Source: Bacteroidales bacterium (lineage in GTDB: Bacteria > Bacteroidota > Bacteroidia > Bacteroidales > WCHB1-69). Taken from it: DNA of 64,000 bases. Below, piece after piece: positions 17,920 to 26,764 of the stretch. Under the pieces are notes generated by a model. That model was not told the origin of the DNA and did not search any database. It saw only the letters and a program-made list of their open reading frames with translations. Within the stretch, counting starts at the first letter, position 1. Each line of letters starts with the position of its first letter. The position numbers were made by a program, and so were the translations under genes. The stretch lies in contig JAILCI010000054.1 of the NCBI GenBank assembly GCA_024686335.1, forward strand, positions 122,980-186,979. Direction: 5' to 3'.

Positions 17920-18714
17920 ATGAAAAAATTCATCATTTTAATCTGCTTATTATGTCCTTTTATCCTTGTGAATGCGCAGGATGATGTTCAACGGGCACAA
18001 GTATCGGCACGTGTTGGCCTCGGGGGCACTACCATGCTGATTCCAAACTCCACATTCACCAGCCAAACCGCTTTTGGCTATAGCGCCACGGAACAGTTAC
18101 GTTTGGGTGTCACTGGCGGTCTAATCGTGGATATCCATCTGAAAAACAGATGGTTTCTGCAGACTGGTGTGATGTATGGATGGCAACGTTTTCATCAAGA
18201 ACAATTTGCCCTTTACGACAAAGACTCATACAAATATTCTATTGCTTCAGAGAATCTGTACACCATGCATCGTGTCAAAGTTCCCTTAATGGTTTATTAT
18301 CACACTTCTCTGGAACCCAATCATTTCATGGTTGGCTTAGGTCTCTTTGCAGATGTGGCGTTAGGTGGAAAACTCACTTACGATGCTTCTGCAAAAATCA
18401 CAGACCCGGACAATGAGATTACGGACTATATGGGCAGCGGATCTTTTGATCCTTTCAAAAACGACCATAAATATCTCTACTACCATAAATCCAACGATGA
18501 CTTCACGGATAAATATGACCTCTATCGCGGAAACATTCTGAATCGTTTCAACTTTGGTCTTGCCGGAGAGGTTGGTTATCAAATTTCAAAATTCTATGTG
18601 GGCGCTCATGTGGATTTCGGTTTGGCCAACATGATGAATAAAAAGTTTGCAGGCGACAACTATGTTGAACGTCTTTTCAGTTTCCAAGTAATGTTAGGAT
18701 ATAAAATCAACTAA
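17920..18714 (+). CDS. Outer-membrane beta-barrel protein (PorT-like)
   Basis: The 264-residue protein begins with a cleavable signal peptide ([20 protein letters not shown], likely cut after AQ). The rest shows the alternating aromatic and glycine pattern of a small beta-barrel of the outer-membrane protein beta-barrel/PorT type: [57 protein letters not shown], and a C-terminal strand ending in [10 protein letters not shown]. Ligand and function are unknown. The endonuclease IV gene starts 2 bases after its stop, so it is translated from the same message. Confidence 0.82.
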   Translation: MKKFIILICLLCPFILVNAQDDVQRAQVSARVGLGGTTMLIPNSTFTSQTAFGYSATEQLRLGVTGGLIVDIHLKNRWFLQTGVMYGWQRFHQEQFALYDKDSYKYSIASENLYTMHRVKVPLMVYYHTSLEPNHFMVGLGLFADVALGGKLTYDASAKITDPDNEITDYMGSGSFDPFKNDHKYLYYHKSNDDFTDKYDLYRGNILNRFNFGLAGEVGYQISKFYVGAHVDFGLANMMNKKFAGDNYVERLFSFQVMLGYKIN

Positions 18715-18716
18715 TT

Positions 18717-19568
18717 ATGAAATATATAGGACCACATGTAAGTGCCTCTGGCGGTGTCGAAAATGCCCCGTTGAATGCCAAGGCGGTAGGTGCAACCGCG
18801 TTCGCCTTGTTCACCAAGAATCAACGTCAATGGGTGTCAGCACCCTTAAGCGCTAAGAGCATTGAACTCTTCAAAGTCAACTGTGAAGAGGCCAATATTT
18901 CCGCTGATTTCATTTTACCGCACGACAGCTATCTCATCAATCTAGGTCAGCCTGATGATACGTTGATTGAAAAATCCCGTAATGCATTCTTAGATGAGAT
19001 GCAGCGATGCGAGCAGTTAGGTCTCAAAATGCTCAATTTTCACCCAGGCAGCCATCTAAATCAAATTACTGTAGACCAGTGCCTTACCCGTATTGCTGAG
19101 AGCATAAACATGACATTGGACAAGACAAAAGGAGTTACTGCCGTCATCGAGAATACGGCAGGACAAGGTACCAACGTAGGTTTCAGCTTTGAACATATCG
19201 CTGTCATTATCGACAAGGTAGAGGACAAGAGTCGTGTAGGTGTCTGCATCGACACATGCCACACCTACTCCGCTGGCTATGACCTCCGCACTGAAGATGG
19301 TTATCATGCCACCTTTGAAGAGTTTGATCGAGTCATCGGCGCTCATTACCTCAGAGCTATCCATCTTAATGACACGAAGAAAGCTTTGGCTTCCCGAGTG
19401 GACCGTCATGAGAGCATCGGCCAGGGACTTCTCGAATTAGCCTTCTTTGAACGTTTCATGAACGACCCTCGTTTTGACAACATGCCTCTTATCCTTGAAA
19501 CTCCGGACGAGTCGCGTTGGGCTGAAGAAATTCAATTCTTGCAACAATTACAAAAAAACAATCATTAA
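18717..19568 (+). CDS. nfo: Endonuclease IV (AP endonuclease)
   Basis: Nfo cuts the DNA backbone 5' of abasic sites in base excision repair and uses a trinuclear zinc centre. The 283-residue protein shows the metal-ligand segments in order: GPHVSASGG at the start, [52 protein letters not shown] and LILETPDE. All expected His, Asp and Glu positions look intact. It sits between an outer-membrane protein gene and a glutathione peroxidase gene, so the last two genes of this operon both deal with oxidative damage. Confidence 0.96.
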   Translation: MKYIGPHVSASGGVENAPLNAKAVGATAFALFTKNQRQWVSAPLSAKSIELFKVNCEEANISADFILPHDSYLINLGQPDDTLIEKSRNAFLDEMQRCEQLGLKMLNFHPGSHLNQITVDQCLTRIAESINMTLDKTKGVTAVIENTAGQGTNVGFSFEHIAVIIDKVEDKSRVGVCIDTCHTYSAGYDLRTEDGYHATFEEFDRVIGAHYLRAIHLNDTKKALASRVDRHESIGQGLLELAFFERFMNDPRFDNMPLILETPDESRWAEEIQFLQQLQKNNH

Positions 19569-19601
19569 TATTCACTCAAATAATCTTAAAAATCTCAAAA
19601 A

Positions 19602-20141
19602 ATGGCAACAATCTTTGACTTTAAAGCTCTGAACAACAAGGGCGTAGAAATAGACCTGGCACAATACAAAGGACAGGTTCTGATGATCGTTAACACCGCC
19701 AGCAAATGCGGTTTTACACCGCAATATGACGGTTTACAAGGTCTATATGAGAAATATAAAGACCGCGGACTTATGATTTTAGGTTTCCCTTGTGACCAAT
19801 TCAAACACCAAGAACCGGGCAACGATGAAGAGATCGAGCAATTCTGCAAGGTCAACTACGGTGTCACATTCCCTTTGATGAAGAAAGTGGATGTTTATGG
19901 TGAGAATGCAAGCCCGATTTTCCAATATCTCACTCAGCAGGTACCGGATGAAGAGGTCTCTGGTTTGAAGAACAAAGCTACCATGAAAATGGTGGAAGGT
20001 CTCACCACTGGTCGCAAAGAGGGTGACATCCGCTGGAATTTCACCAAGTTTCTCATCTCCCGAGACGGTAGTCTGATCAAGCGTTATGCTCCCGTTATTA
20101 CCCCTGAGGAGATTGAAAAGGATCTGGAGTCCATGCTCTAA
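19602..20141 (+). CDS. Glutathione peroxidase family thiol peroxidase
   Basis: The 179-residue protein belongs to the glutathione peroxidase fold. The peroxidatic residue is a cysteine, not selenocysteine, in NTASKCGFTPQY. The FPCDQF block carries a second cysteine, and WNFTKFLI near the C terminus carries the Trp and Asn of the catalytic tetrad. Bacterial and plant enzymes of this kind usually take electrons from thioredoxin, which is also encoded in this window. No signal peptide is present, so it is probably cytoplasmic. It is the last gene before a strong terminator. Confidence 0.94.
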   Translation: MATIFDFKALNNKGVEIDLAQYKGQVLMIVNTASKCGFTPQYDGLQGLYEKYKDRGLMILGFPCDQFKHQEPGNDEEIEQFCKVNYGVTFPLMKKVDVYGENASPIFQYLTQQVPDEEVSGLKNKATMKMVEGLTTGRKEGDIRWNFTKFLISRDGSLIKRYAPVITPEEIEKDLESML

Positions 20142-20170
20142 CAGATCTTACTACTTCATAAAAAATACTA

Positions 20171-20200
20171 AAAACCATCTCGTTTTGAGATGGTTTTTTT
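20171..20200 (+). terminator. Intrinsic terminator after gpx
   Basis: AAAACCATCTC pairs with GAGATGGTTTT around a 5-base loop and is followed by more T. It ends the abcF-rsmE-omp-nfo-gpx row. Confidence 0.9.
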
Positions 20201-20257
20201 CTTGTATTTCACTCTGGTTTTGCCTGTTAAAACGCAGGGTTTCTTGAAAGAAAAATG

Positions 20258-20265
20258 TATCTTTG
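20258..20265 (+). promoter_or_regulatory. -7 promoter element of the mlaE operon
   Basis: TATCTTTG fits TAnnTTTG, and a TTG at 20234-20236 sits 21 bases upstream as a -33 element. The 17 bases between it and the ATG at 20283 give a very short leader. This placement rules out the longer open frame that starts at 20190 inside the preceding terminator. Confidence 0.75.
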
Positions 20266-20282
20266 CAGCCTTATTCCGTATT

Positions 20283-21026
20283 ATGCTAAAAAATGCACTA
20301 TCTATTATCGGTGAATACTTTATCTTTTTGAAGAAAGTCTTCTCAAAACCTGACAAGACTAAGATTTTCTTCAAAAAACTGCTCTTTGAGATGGAGTCCA
20401 TGGGTATTGGTTCCATGCTGATTGTAAGCATCGTATCCATCGCTATGGGTAGTGTTATCACCACGCAGACGGCCATGCAGATTGAGAGCAGTTGGATTCC
20501 CTCCTGGACTGTGGGATTTGTCTCCCGTACTTCCATCGTTATGGAACTCTGTCCTACCATCATCAGTTTGTTACTGGTAGGTAACCTCGGCTCCCGTATC
20601 ACGGCTGAAATTGGTAGTATGCGTGTTACGGAACAGATTGACGCTTTGGAGGTTATGGGTATAAATCCAGCTTCATACCTGGTGCTGCCGAAGGTAATTG
20701 CTGCAATGGTTGTGAACCCAATCCTGATTATCTTCAGTATCTTCTTTGCTTTAGTGGGAGGTTATCTCACAGTTGTCATGACCGGATGCATATCAACTTA
20801 TCATTTTATCGACGGTCTCACCTACTGTTTCCGCGCCTATGACATCTTCTATGCCGTCACCAAGACCTTCGTCTTTGCATTCGTTATGTCATCGGTGGCT
20901 GCTTTTTACGGATACCGCATCGACGGCGGTGCTCTGGAGTTAGGAAAAGCCAACACCAAAGGTATTGTGGTCTCCAGTTTCATTATCCTTATTTTGAATG
21001 TGATCATCACCCAAATAATGCTGTAA
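20283..21026 (+). CDS. mlaE: MlaE-type lipid ABC transporter permease
   Basis: This is the inner-membrane permease of a phospholipid/MCE-type ABC system that moves lipids between the membranes. The protein is 247 residues from the ATG at 20283; the frame is open to 20190, but the terminator and promoter in between make that start unlikely. Family hallmarks are IASIA-like membrane segments, the [33 protein letters not shown]-type cytoplasmic loop (seen as [20 protein letters not shown]), and several hydrophobic helices, the last about residues 215-245. The ATPase gene mlaF follows after one base. No MCE-domain mlaD gene is adjacent. Confidence 0.93.
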   Translation: [247 protein letters not shown]

Positions 21027-21027
21027 T

Positions 21028-21780
21028 ATGATAGAGGTTAATAACGTGTGCAAGTTTTTCGGAGAGAAGCAGGTGCTATTTGATGTCAACACCGCTTTTG
21101 AAGAGGGCAAAGTGAACCTCATCATCGGGCGTTCCGGCTCGGGCAAGACGGTACTGCTGAAATGCTTGGTAGGACTTTTTTCTCCTGATTCGGGCACAGT
21201 GTTATATAACGGACGTAGTTTTCATGACCTTCCCGAAAAAGAAAAACACAGTCTGCGTGCTGAAATGGGAATGGTGTTCCAAGGTTCAGCTTTATTCGAC
21301 TCTATGACGATAGAAGAGAATGTGATGTTCCCGCTGGACATGTTTACGGAGATGTCGTTAGACGAGAAAAGAGAGCGCGTCAACTTTTGTCTTGAGCGTG
21401 TAGATTTGCACAATGTAAACAAACTCTACCCTGCCGAATTGAGTGGTGGTATGCAAAAGCGTGCTGCTTTTGCGCGTGGCATCGCCTGCAATCCGCGCTA
21501 TCTCTTCTGCGACGAGCCCAACTCTGGCCTCGACCCCAAAACCGCTCTCCTCATCGATGAACTCGTTACTGACATCACTCACGACCTTAACATCACTACC
21601 ATCGTCAATACCCACGATCTTAACTCTGTCATCACTATAGGTGAAACCATCTCCTACATCTATCAAGGACATCTTCAGTGGCGAGGCAACAAAGACAATG
21701 TGTTAACCTCTGACAATGAACTCCTTAACGACTTCATCTACGCACAACCCTTAACCCAAAGAATACGTCAAAACCTTTAA
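21028..21780 (+). CDS. mlaF: MlaF-type lipid ABC transporter ATP-binding protein
   Basis: This is the ATPase partner of the preceding permease. The 250-residue protein has Walker A GRSGSGKT (about residue 35), a Q-loop in GMVFQGSALFDSMT, the signature LSGGMQKR and Walker B LFCDEPNSGLDP, followed by the switch His in NTHDLNS. The GMQKR variant after the signature is characteristic of the MlaF/Ttg2A subfamily. The CvpA-family gene begins 1 base after the stop. Confidence 0.95.
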   Translation: MIEVNNVCKFFGEKQVLFDVNTAFEEGKVNLIIGRSGSGKTVLLKCLVGLFSPDSGTVLYNGRSFHDLPEKEKHSLRAEMGMVFQGSALFDSMTIEENVMFPLDMFTEMSLDEKRERVNFCLERVDLHNVNKLYPAELSGGMQKRAAFARGIACNPRYLFCDEPNSGLDPKTALLIDELVTDITHDLNITTIVNTHDLNSVITIGETISYIYQGHLQWRGNKDNVLTSDNELLNDFIYAQPLTQRIRQNL

Positions 21781-21781
21781 T

Positions 21782-22267
21782 ATGAATTGGATAGATCTTT
21801 TAGTATTAATACCAATATGTTGGTGGGGATTTAAAGGTTTCTGCAATGGTTTGATTTATGAAGTCTTTACTATCCTCGCATTAATCATTGGCTTCTGGGC
21901 AGCTAGACATTTCTCCCATTTACTACAAGTGTGGATCAATATAGAAATGGCAGGACCTATTGCCTTCATCATTACTTTTTTTATAGTTTTGTTTTTGGTC
22001 CACTTAGTGGGTAAAGCTATGCAAAGTTTAATACAGATTACCTTACCCGATATTATCGATCATCTTTTAGGTCTCGTTTTCGGCGTTTGTAAAGTGATTG
22101 TAGGGGTCAGTGTAATATTCTACTTGCTTAATATGGTTGATAAAAAGGAAATTCTAATCAAAAAAGAGACCAAAGAGAATTCTTTTGCATACAAGTTTAT
22201 CGAACCTGTTGTACCAAAACTGCTTATCTGGAAAGAAGATTGGCAAGACAAAGACACCAATAATTAA
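21782..22267 (+). CDS. CvpA family membrane protein
   Basis: The 161-residue protein has about four hydrophobic segments (residues about 5-22, 25-47, 63-85 and 100-120) and the typical start NWIDLLVLIPICWWGFKGFCNGLIYE of the CvpA family. CvpA was first linked to colicin V secretion and is now associated with envelope stress and bile resistance in enteric bacteria; the molecular role is open. Its place directly after mlaEF fits an envelope function. The C-terminal 40 residues are charged and cytoplasmic or periplasmic. Confidence 0.88.
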   Translation: MNWIDLLVLIPICWWGFKGFCNGLIYEVFTILALIIGFWAARHFSHLLQVWINIEMAGPIAFIITFFIVLFLVHLVGKAMQSLIQITLPDIIDHLLGLVFGVCKVIVGVSVIFYLLNMVDKKEILIKKETKENSFAYKFIEPVVPKLLIWKEDWQDKDTNN

Positions 22268-22277
22268 AAAATAGAAT

Positions 22278-24083
22278 ATGAAAATAAAACTCAAAATATG
22301 GATGTTTATGGCGGCGATGCTGATGTGTTGTCTCACAACAAATGCCGCCTACTTCTCTTTTGTCCCACGCACATTGACCCAACCTAACGGCGAAATTCTT
22401 CACTGTTACGCTTCTGGCGATGAGTTTTACAACTGGTTGCACGATAGTGACGGTTATACCATCATTCAGAATAAGACAACTGGTTATTTTGTTTATGCAG
22501 CTCAAGAAAAAGGTCAATTGGTGGCCACTCAATGGATTCCCGGAAAGGTTAACCCTGCTACCAAAAGCGGTTTGCGTCCTTGGATGAAAATCTCGCAAAA
22601 AGAATATCTCCTGCGAAAGCAAGCTATGTTAGAACCTGCGAAACGACCCGTCGTCCGTGACGAAAACACCAACAAAGGGCACATGAACAATCTTGCCATC
22701 TTCATCCGTTTTGCTGACGATACCAACTTCACCAACAGCTTCAACGATGTCAATGAAATGTTCAATGACTCTATAGAGCCGTACAACTCGATGTACACTT
22801 ATTTCCGGCATACATCCTACAATCAACTGTTTATAAAAACTCACTTTTATCCGCAACCTTCGGGTGACCTTATTTTGTCGTATCAAGATTCTTTGACACG
22901 CGACTATTATGTGCCTTGGTCTGAAACTGACACTAACGGCTATGTGGATGATGACCAACGTAGAGAGCGCGAATTTAGTCTCCTGGCCCGTGCTGTAGCT
23001 TATGTGGACAGTATGATTCCCGCAGATCTCGACATCGATTACAATGATGACGGCTATGTGGACAATGTCTGTTTTGTCGTACGCGGAGATGTAGGCGATT
23101 GGAATGTGTTATTATGGCCTCACCGATGGTCTCTTTATGGAGTAGATTCCTACATTCACGGCAAGCGCGTATGGGACTTTAACTTCCAACTAGCAGATGC
23201 TGGCTACTATTTCTCTAACAGCACTTTATGCCACGAGATGTTCCACACTCTCGGAGCTCCAGACCTGTATCATTACAACGACTCCACAAACTCAGATGCC
23301 GTAGGTCAATGGGATCTAATGTGCTCTAACACAGCGCCATATCCTCAACAGATGCTAGTTTATATGAAAGCCAAATATGGCAACTGGGTCTCTTGGGATG
23401 AAATTCCTGAGATAACTCAATATGGTCACTATAGTCTTCGCTGCAATTTAAGCGACACCATTGACCAACTAGCATACAGAGTTGCTACACAAAACCCCTT
23501 TGAATTTATCATAATGGAGTACCGTGATAAGAAAAAACTTTACGATCCTACTCCACGAGGTGGCATGATTTTCTACCGCGTCAATCCTCTACTGGATGGA
23601 AATTCTGACTATAATGGGGATGACATCTTGGACGAAGTCTATGTCTTCCGTCGTAACAACAACACAACACAGGCTAACTTCAGCCAGGCTCACAATGCTT
23701 TTAACCCCGCAACTGATCCGTATCCATTCCTTTCCAATGGTGATGTGGTAAATGTATCTTTTGGCAATATATCCAATTATAATCTCAGCTATCCGCCTGA
23801 GTTTATGGAATTTGACTATATGGAATATGTGGGTATTCCTAACTACGAACAGATAGTTAATGTCTATCCTAATCCGGCCAGCAACAATATCATTATCCAA
23901 TTCGATTTTGAGGAAGAAAAGACAGTACAAATAATGGATATTTTTGGCAAGGTCTTGATGGAAGAAAAAACTGGAGACCTTCAAATAAATATGGATATTT
24001 CACGTTTATCTTCCGGCTGTTATTTTGTAAAGGTAACAGACCAAACTAATAACTTGTTCACTACTAAATTCATAAAGCAATAG
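22278..24083 (+). CDS. M6-family metalloprotease with T9SS sorting domain
   Basis: This is a secreted zinc protease of 601 residues. A signal peptide (about 1-24, ending TTNAA) precedes an N-terminal domain typical of M6-like proteases that contains DGYTIIQNKTTGYFVYA. The catalytic HExxH is in LCHEMFHTLGAPDLYH (about residues 318-333), with the third ligand probably Asp or His further on. DxDxDG-type calcium-like loops occur (DIDYNDDGYVDN). The last ~75 residues are a type A T9SS sorting domain, NVYPNPASNN through KFIKQ. It is embedded between cvpA and sufE with gaps of 10 and 1 bases, an unexpected place for an exoprotease. Confidence 0.93.
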   Translation: MKIKLKIWMFMAAMLMCCLTTNAAYFSFVPRTLTQPNGEILHCYASGDEFYNWLHDSDGYTIIQNKTTGYFVYAAQEKGQLVATQWIPGKVNPATKSGLRPWMKISQKEYLLRKQAMLEPAKRPVVRDENTNKGHMNNLAIFIRFADDTNFTNSFNDVNEMFNDSIEPYNSMYTYFRHTSYNQLFIKTHFYPQPSGDLILSYQDSLTRDYYVPWSETDTNGYVDDDQRREREFSLLARAVAYVDSMIPADLDIDYNDDGYVDNVCFVVRGDVGDWNVLLWPHRWSLYGVDSYIHGKRVWDFNFQLADAGYYFSNSTLCHEMFHTLGAPDLYHYNDSTNSDAVGQWDLMCSNTAPYPQQMLVYMKAKYGNWVSWDEIPEITQYGHYSLRCNLSDTIDQLAYRVATQNPFEFIIMEYRDKKKLYDPTPRGGMIFYRVNPLLDGNSDYNGDDILDEVYVFRRNNNTTQANFSQAHNAFNPATDPYPFLSNGDVVNVSFGNISNYNLSYPPEFMEFDYMEYVGIPNYEQIVNVYPNPASNNIIIQFDFEEEKTVQIMDIFGKVLMEEKTGDLQINMDISRLSSGCYFVKVTDQTNNLFTTKFIKQ

Positions 24084-24084
24084 T

Positions 24085-24513
24085 ATGGCATCAATGAAAG
24101 AAAAAGAACAGCAGCTTATCGAGGAGTTTTCGATGTTTGACGACTGGATGGACAAATACAACTACATCATCGAGTTAGGTAAAGAATTACCCATGATTGA
24201 GGAACAGTACAAAACCGCCGACTATTTGATTGATGGCTGCCAGTCGCAAGTATGGCTGCACCCTGAATATAAGGATGGTCGCATCTTTTTCACTGCCGAC
24301 AGTGATGCTATTATCACCAAGGGGATCGTCAATCTACTAATCTTCGTGATGTCAGGTCACACGCCGCAAGAGATTCTCGACAATGACCTCTCCTATATCG
24401 ACGCCATAGGGCTGAAGGAGCATCTCTCCCCCACCCGTTCCAATGGTTTAGCTTCTATGATCAAGCAAGTGAAACTTTATGCATTAGCATTTCAATCCAA
24501 AGAAAATCAATAA
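24085..24513 (+). CDS. sufE: SufE family sulfur acceptor protein
   Basis: SufE takes persulfide sulfur from the cysteine desulfurase SufS and passes it to the SufBCD scaffold for Fe-S cluster assembly. The 142-residue protein has the family pattern: an N-terminal helix containing FDDWMDKYNYIIELG, then the active cysteine Cys52 in LIDGCQSQVWL, and later ITKGIVNLLIFVMSG. The sufS and sufBCD genes are not in this window. The ATG begins one base after the metalloprotease stop codon. Confidence 0.93.
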   Translation: MASMKEKEQQLIEEFSMFDDWMDKYNYIIELGKELPMIEEQYKTADYLIDGCQSQVWLHPEYKDGRIFFTADSDAIITKGIVNLLIFVMSGHTPQEILDNDLSYIDAIGLKEHLSPTRSNGLASMIKQVKLYALAFQSKENQ

Positions 24514-24524
24514 ATTAGCATATT

Positions 24525-24782
24525 ATGAAAAAAATTCTTATTTTAGCCGTTTCGGCTATTGCGCTGATATGTGCAAGTTGTATGAACGAATGTACTTGTG
24601 TAACTACATATCAATTTGTAAGTCCGGGACAAACTATCACTAACGTTGACACTACTACCGAAGAGACTAAATTGGAGTGCTCTTTGATGAACACTGATAC
24701 TACTTATGAGATGCACAGCTATGATACACTGGGCAACATCACAGGAACAGGTCAAGTAATCCAACAAACTATCTGCGAATAA
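24525..24782 (+). CDS. Small putative lipoprotein of unknown function
   Basis: This 85-residue protein starts with a lipoprotein-like signal (MKKILILAVSAIALICASC), so Cys19 is the likely lipidated residue; further Cys follow at NECTC. The mature part is short, Thr-rich and without recognisable motifs, and it ends in ICE. It sits 11 bases after sufE and 37 bases before rubrerythrin on the same strand. I do not recognise the family, and it could be lineage-specific. Two to four cysteines in such a short protein could form disulfides or bind a metal, but this is a guess. Confidence 0.7.
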   Translation: MKKILILAVSAIALICASCMNECTCVTTYQFVSPGQTITNVDTTTEETKLECSLMNTDTTYEMHSYDTLGNITGTGQVIQQTICE

Positions 24783-24819
24783 AAAGAAAAACAATATTCA
24801 TTTTTAAAACAATCTTACT

Positions 24820-25392
24820 ATGACAATCAAAGGAACACAAACAGAAAAAAACTTGATGCACTCTTTCGCTGGTGAGTCTCAAGCTCGCATGCGTTACACC
24901 TATTTCGCTTCTAAAGCTAAGAAAGAAGGTTACGAGCAAATTGCTGCCATCTTTGAAGAGACTGCAAATCAAGAGAAAGAGCATGCAAAACGTATGTTCA
25001 AATATTTAGAAGGTGGTATGGTAGAGGTAAACGCTGCTTTTCCAGCTGGTGTTATCGGCACTACTGCTGAGAACCTCCGCGCTGCTGCTGCTGGCGAGAA
25101 CGAGGAATGGTCAGAGGCTTATCCTCATTTTGCAGACGTTGCTGAGCAAGAAGGTTTCCCGGAGATCGCTGCCATGTACCGCAACATCGCTGTTGCTGAA
25201 AAAGGTCACGAGGATCGCTATCTCAAACTCTTAAAGAATGTTGAGGAGTATACCTGTTTCAAGAAAGACGGCAAGACCTTCTGGCAGTGCCGCAACTGCG
25301 GTTTCATCATCGAGTCTGAAACAGCTCCTGAGGTATGCCCTGCTTGCTTACACCCGCAGGCTTACTTCGAGGTGATGAAAAACAACTACTAA
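24820..25392 (+). CDS. rbr: Rubrerythrin
   Basis: Rubrerythrin reduces hydrogen peroxide in anaerobes with a diiron centre fed through a rubredoxin-like iron. The 190-residue protein has the ferritin-like diiron domain first (ligands in [26 protein letters not shown], and [20 protein letters not shown]) and a C-terminal rubredoxin domain with CRNCG and CPACLHP cysteine pairs. It is the last gene of the mlaE row, just before the convergent terminator. Confidence 0.97.
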   Translation: MTIKGTQTEKNLMHSFAGESQARMRYTYFASKAKKEGYEQIAAIFEETANQEKEHAKRMFKYLEGGMVEVNAAFPAGVIGTTAENLRAAAAGENEEWSEAYPHFADVAEQEGFPEIAAMYRNIAVAEKGHEDRYLKLLKNVEEYTCFKKDGKTFWQCRNCGFIIESETAPEVCPACLHPQAYFEVMKNNY

Positions 25393-25403
25393 GGATTTTT
25401 TAT

Positions 25404-25430
25404 GAAAGACTCAAAACAATTGGGTCTTTC
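25404..25430 (+). terminator. Hairpin after rubrerythrin
   Basis: GAAAGACTC pairs with GGGTCTTTC with one G-U position. No T-run follows, so it may only assist the stronger hairpin downstream. Confidence 0.4.
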
Positions 25431-25448
25431 CATCACAACCTCATATTA

Positions 25449-25477
25449 AAAGGGAAATCAAAAGATTTCCCTTTTTA
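25449..25477. terminator. Bidirectional terminator between rbr and folD
   Basis: AAAGGGAAATC pairs perfectly with GATTTCCCTTT around a 4-base loop, with A- and T-runs on the two sides. It separates convergent genes. Confidence 0.88.
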
Positions 25478-25492
25478 ATTTTCTTTAAGCAA

Positions 25493-26356
25493 CTATTTGC
25501 TGGTTTCATGCTTTTTGTACAACTGCAATACGTTATACATCAGCATGGCGATGGTCATGGGACCTACACCACCTGGCACGGGCGTGGCGGCAGCAAGCCT
25601 CTGCTCCAATACCGGGGCAGTGCTTTTGCTATAGATATCTCCACAGAGACCATTGTCATCATGATTCATGGCAACATCAACCAAAACTGCACCATCTTTC
25701 AGATCTTCAGGGCGAAGCAACCCTGGCACTCCGGCGGCAGTCACCACAATATCCGCATCCCTGCATATCTCCGCAAGGTTGCGTGTGTGAGAGTGACATT
25801 GTGTAACAGTAGCGTGATGTTGTTGCAAGAGGATAGCTGTCGGTGCACCAACAAGTATGCTACGCCCCACAACAACGGCCTTCTGTCCATCCATAGGAAT
25901 ATTGTATCTTTTCAAGATATGCAGTATACCGTTAGGTGTGCACGGTAACACATAGGGATCTCCCATCAGCATCAAACCAAGGTTAACATGATGTAAACCA
26001 TCTGCATCTTTTTGATAATCAATATTTTCTAAGACTCTTCCTGTATCTATGTGTGCAGGTAACGGGAGCTGTACCAAGATACCGTCCACATTGGAATCGT
26101 CATTGAGTTGTTGTAGAATCTGCAACAAAGCCTCTTGGGTTGTCTCTTCAGGTAAATGATACTTTATGCACTCCATACCCAAAGCGTGACAGTTTTTCTC
26201 CTTACTGTTGACATACGACACACTGTCTGAACGGTTACCCACCAAAATCAAGGCAAGCTTTGGCAAACGCTGATTTGCTTGTCGCAAACGGTTAACCTCC
26301 GCTGCAATCTCTTTTTTGATTTCCTGTGCGAGTTTTTTTCCGTCTAACAGCTGCAT
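25493..26356 (-). CDS. folD: Bifunctional methylenetetrahydrofolate dehydrogenase/cyclohydrolase
   Basis: FolD oxidises 5,10-methylene-THF and hydrolyses the product to 10-formyl-THF for purine synthesis and Met-tRNA formylation. The 287-residue protein has the substrate-site Tyr and Lys in SVSYVNSKEKNC, the DGILVQLPLP block, the CTPNGILHIL block, and the NADP-binding VVGRSILVGAPTA segment; it ends with TPVPGGVGPMTIAML. All are intact. It lies 18 bases after the SPOR-domain gene on the same strand. Confidence 0.97.
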   Translation of the reverse strand: MQLLDGKKLAQEIKKEIAAEVNRLRQANQRLPKLALILVGNRSDSVSYVNSKEKNCHALGMECIKYHLPEETTQEALLQILQQLNDDSNVDGILVQLPLPAHIDTGRVLENIDYQKDADGLHHVNLGLMLMGDPYVLPCTPNGILHILKRYNIPMDGQKAVVVGRSILVGAPTAILLQQHHATVTQCHSHTRNLAEICRDADIVVTAAGVPGLLRPEDLKDGAVLVDVAMNHDDNGLCGDIYSKSTAPVLEQRLAAATPVPGGVGPMTIAMLMYNVLQLYKKHETSK

Positions 26357-26374
26357 AATGTGAAGATTTGGAGT

Positions 26375-26764
26375 TTAATATTCTATTTGATCTGCGATGA
26401 TATAGGCAGACGGATATTGTGGCAGGATTTTTTGAAGCATCCTATAAGCGTCAATACGGTTAGTGAAATTTCCCACCCTAATGCGAAAATAGGGCTCCTG
26501 ATAGGTTGCATACACGGGTAGTGAAGGATATTCTGCCTTAATATTGGCTTTAGCGCCTTCCATTCTTGTACGGGCACTAGGTCCCGAAATGGCCATAATC
26601 TGAATACGATAGCCATCAACATTGCGCACCTTGCCCCAACTGGAGATGTAATCCTCTTGTATCTTGCGTACACCAGGCTCCACGTCATAGTGAATACTCT
26701 GTCCAAATACAGAAGCAGACAGACAGAGTAACAAAACAACGATTATATTTCTTAACACGTTCAT
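26375..26764 (-). CDS. SPOR domain protein, periplasmic
   Basis: This 129-residue protein has an N-terminal signal peptide (residues 1-21, ending VFGQ) and a C-terminal SPOR fold (about 48-129) with YRIQIMAISG, then FRIRVGNFTNRIDAYRMLQKI. SPOR domains bind denuded glycan strands of peptidoglycan, often at the division septum. There is no membrane anchor beyond the signal peptide and no other domain, so it may be a small septal accessory protein. Its start overlaps the stop of the HAD gene by four bases (ATGA). Confidence 0.87.
   Translation of the reverse strand: MNVLRNIIVVLLLCLSASVFGQSIHYDVEPGVRKIQEDYISSWGKVRNVDGYRIQIMAISGPSARTRMEGAKANIKAEYPSLPVYATYQEPYFRIRVGNFTNRIDAYRMLQKILPQYPSAYIIADQIEY

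Noticed and set aside
20190..20282. Upstream extension of mlaE to the ATG at 20190
   Set aside because: The extension would start inside the gpx terminator and upstream of the promoter at 20258.
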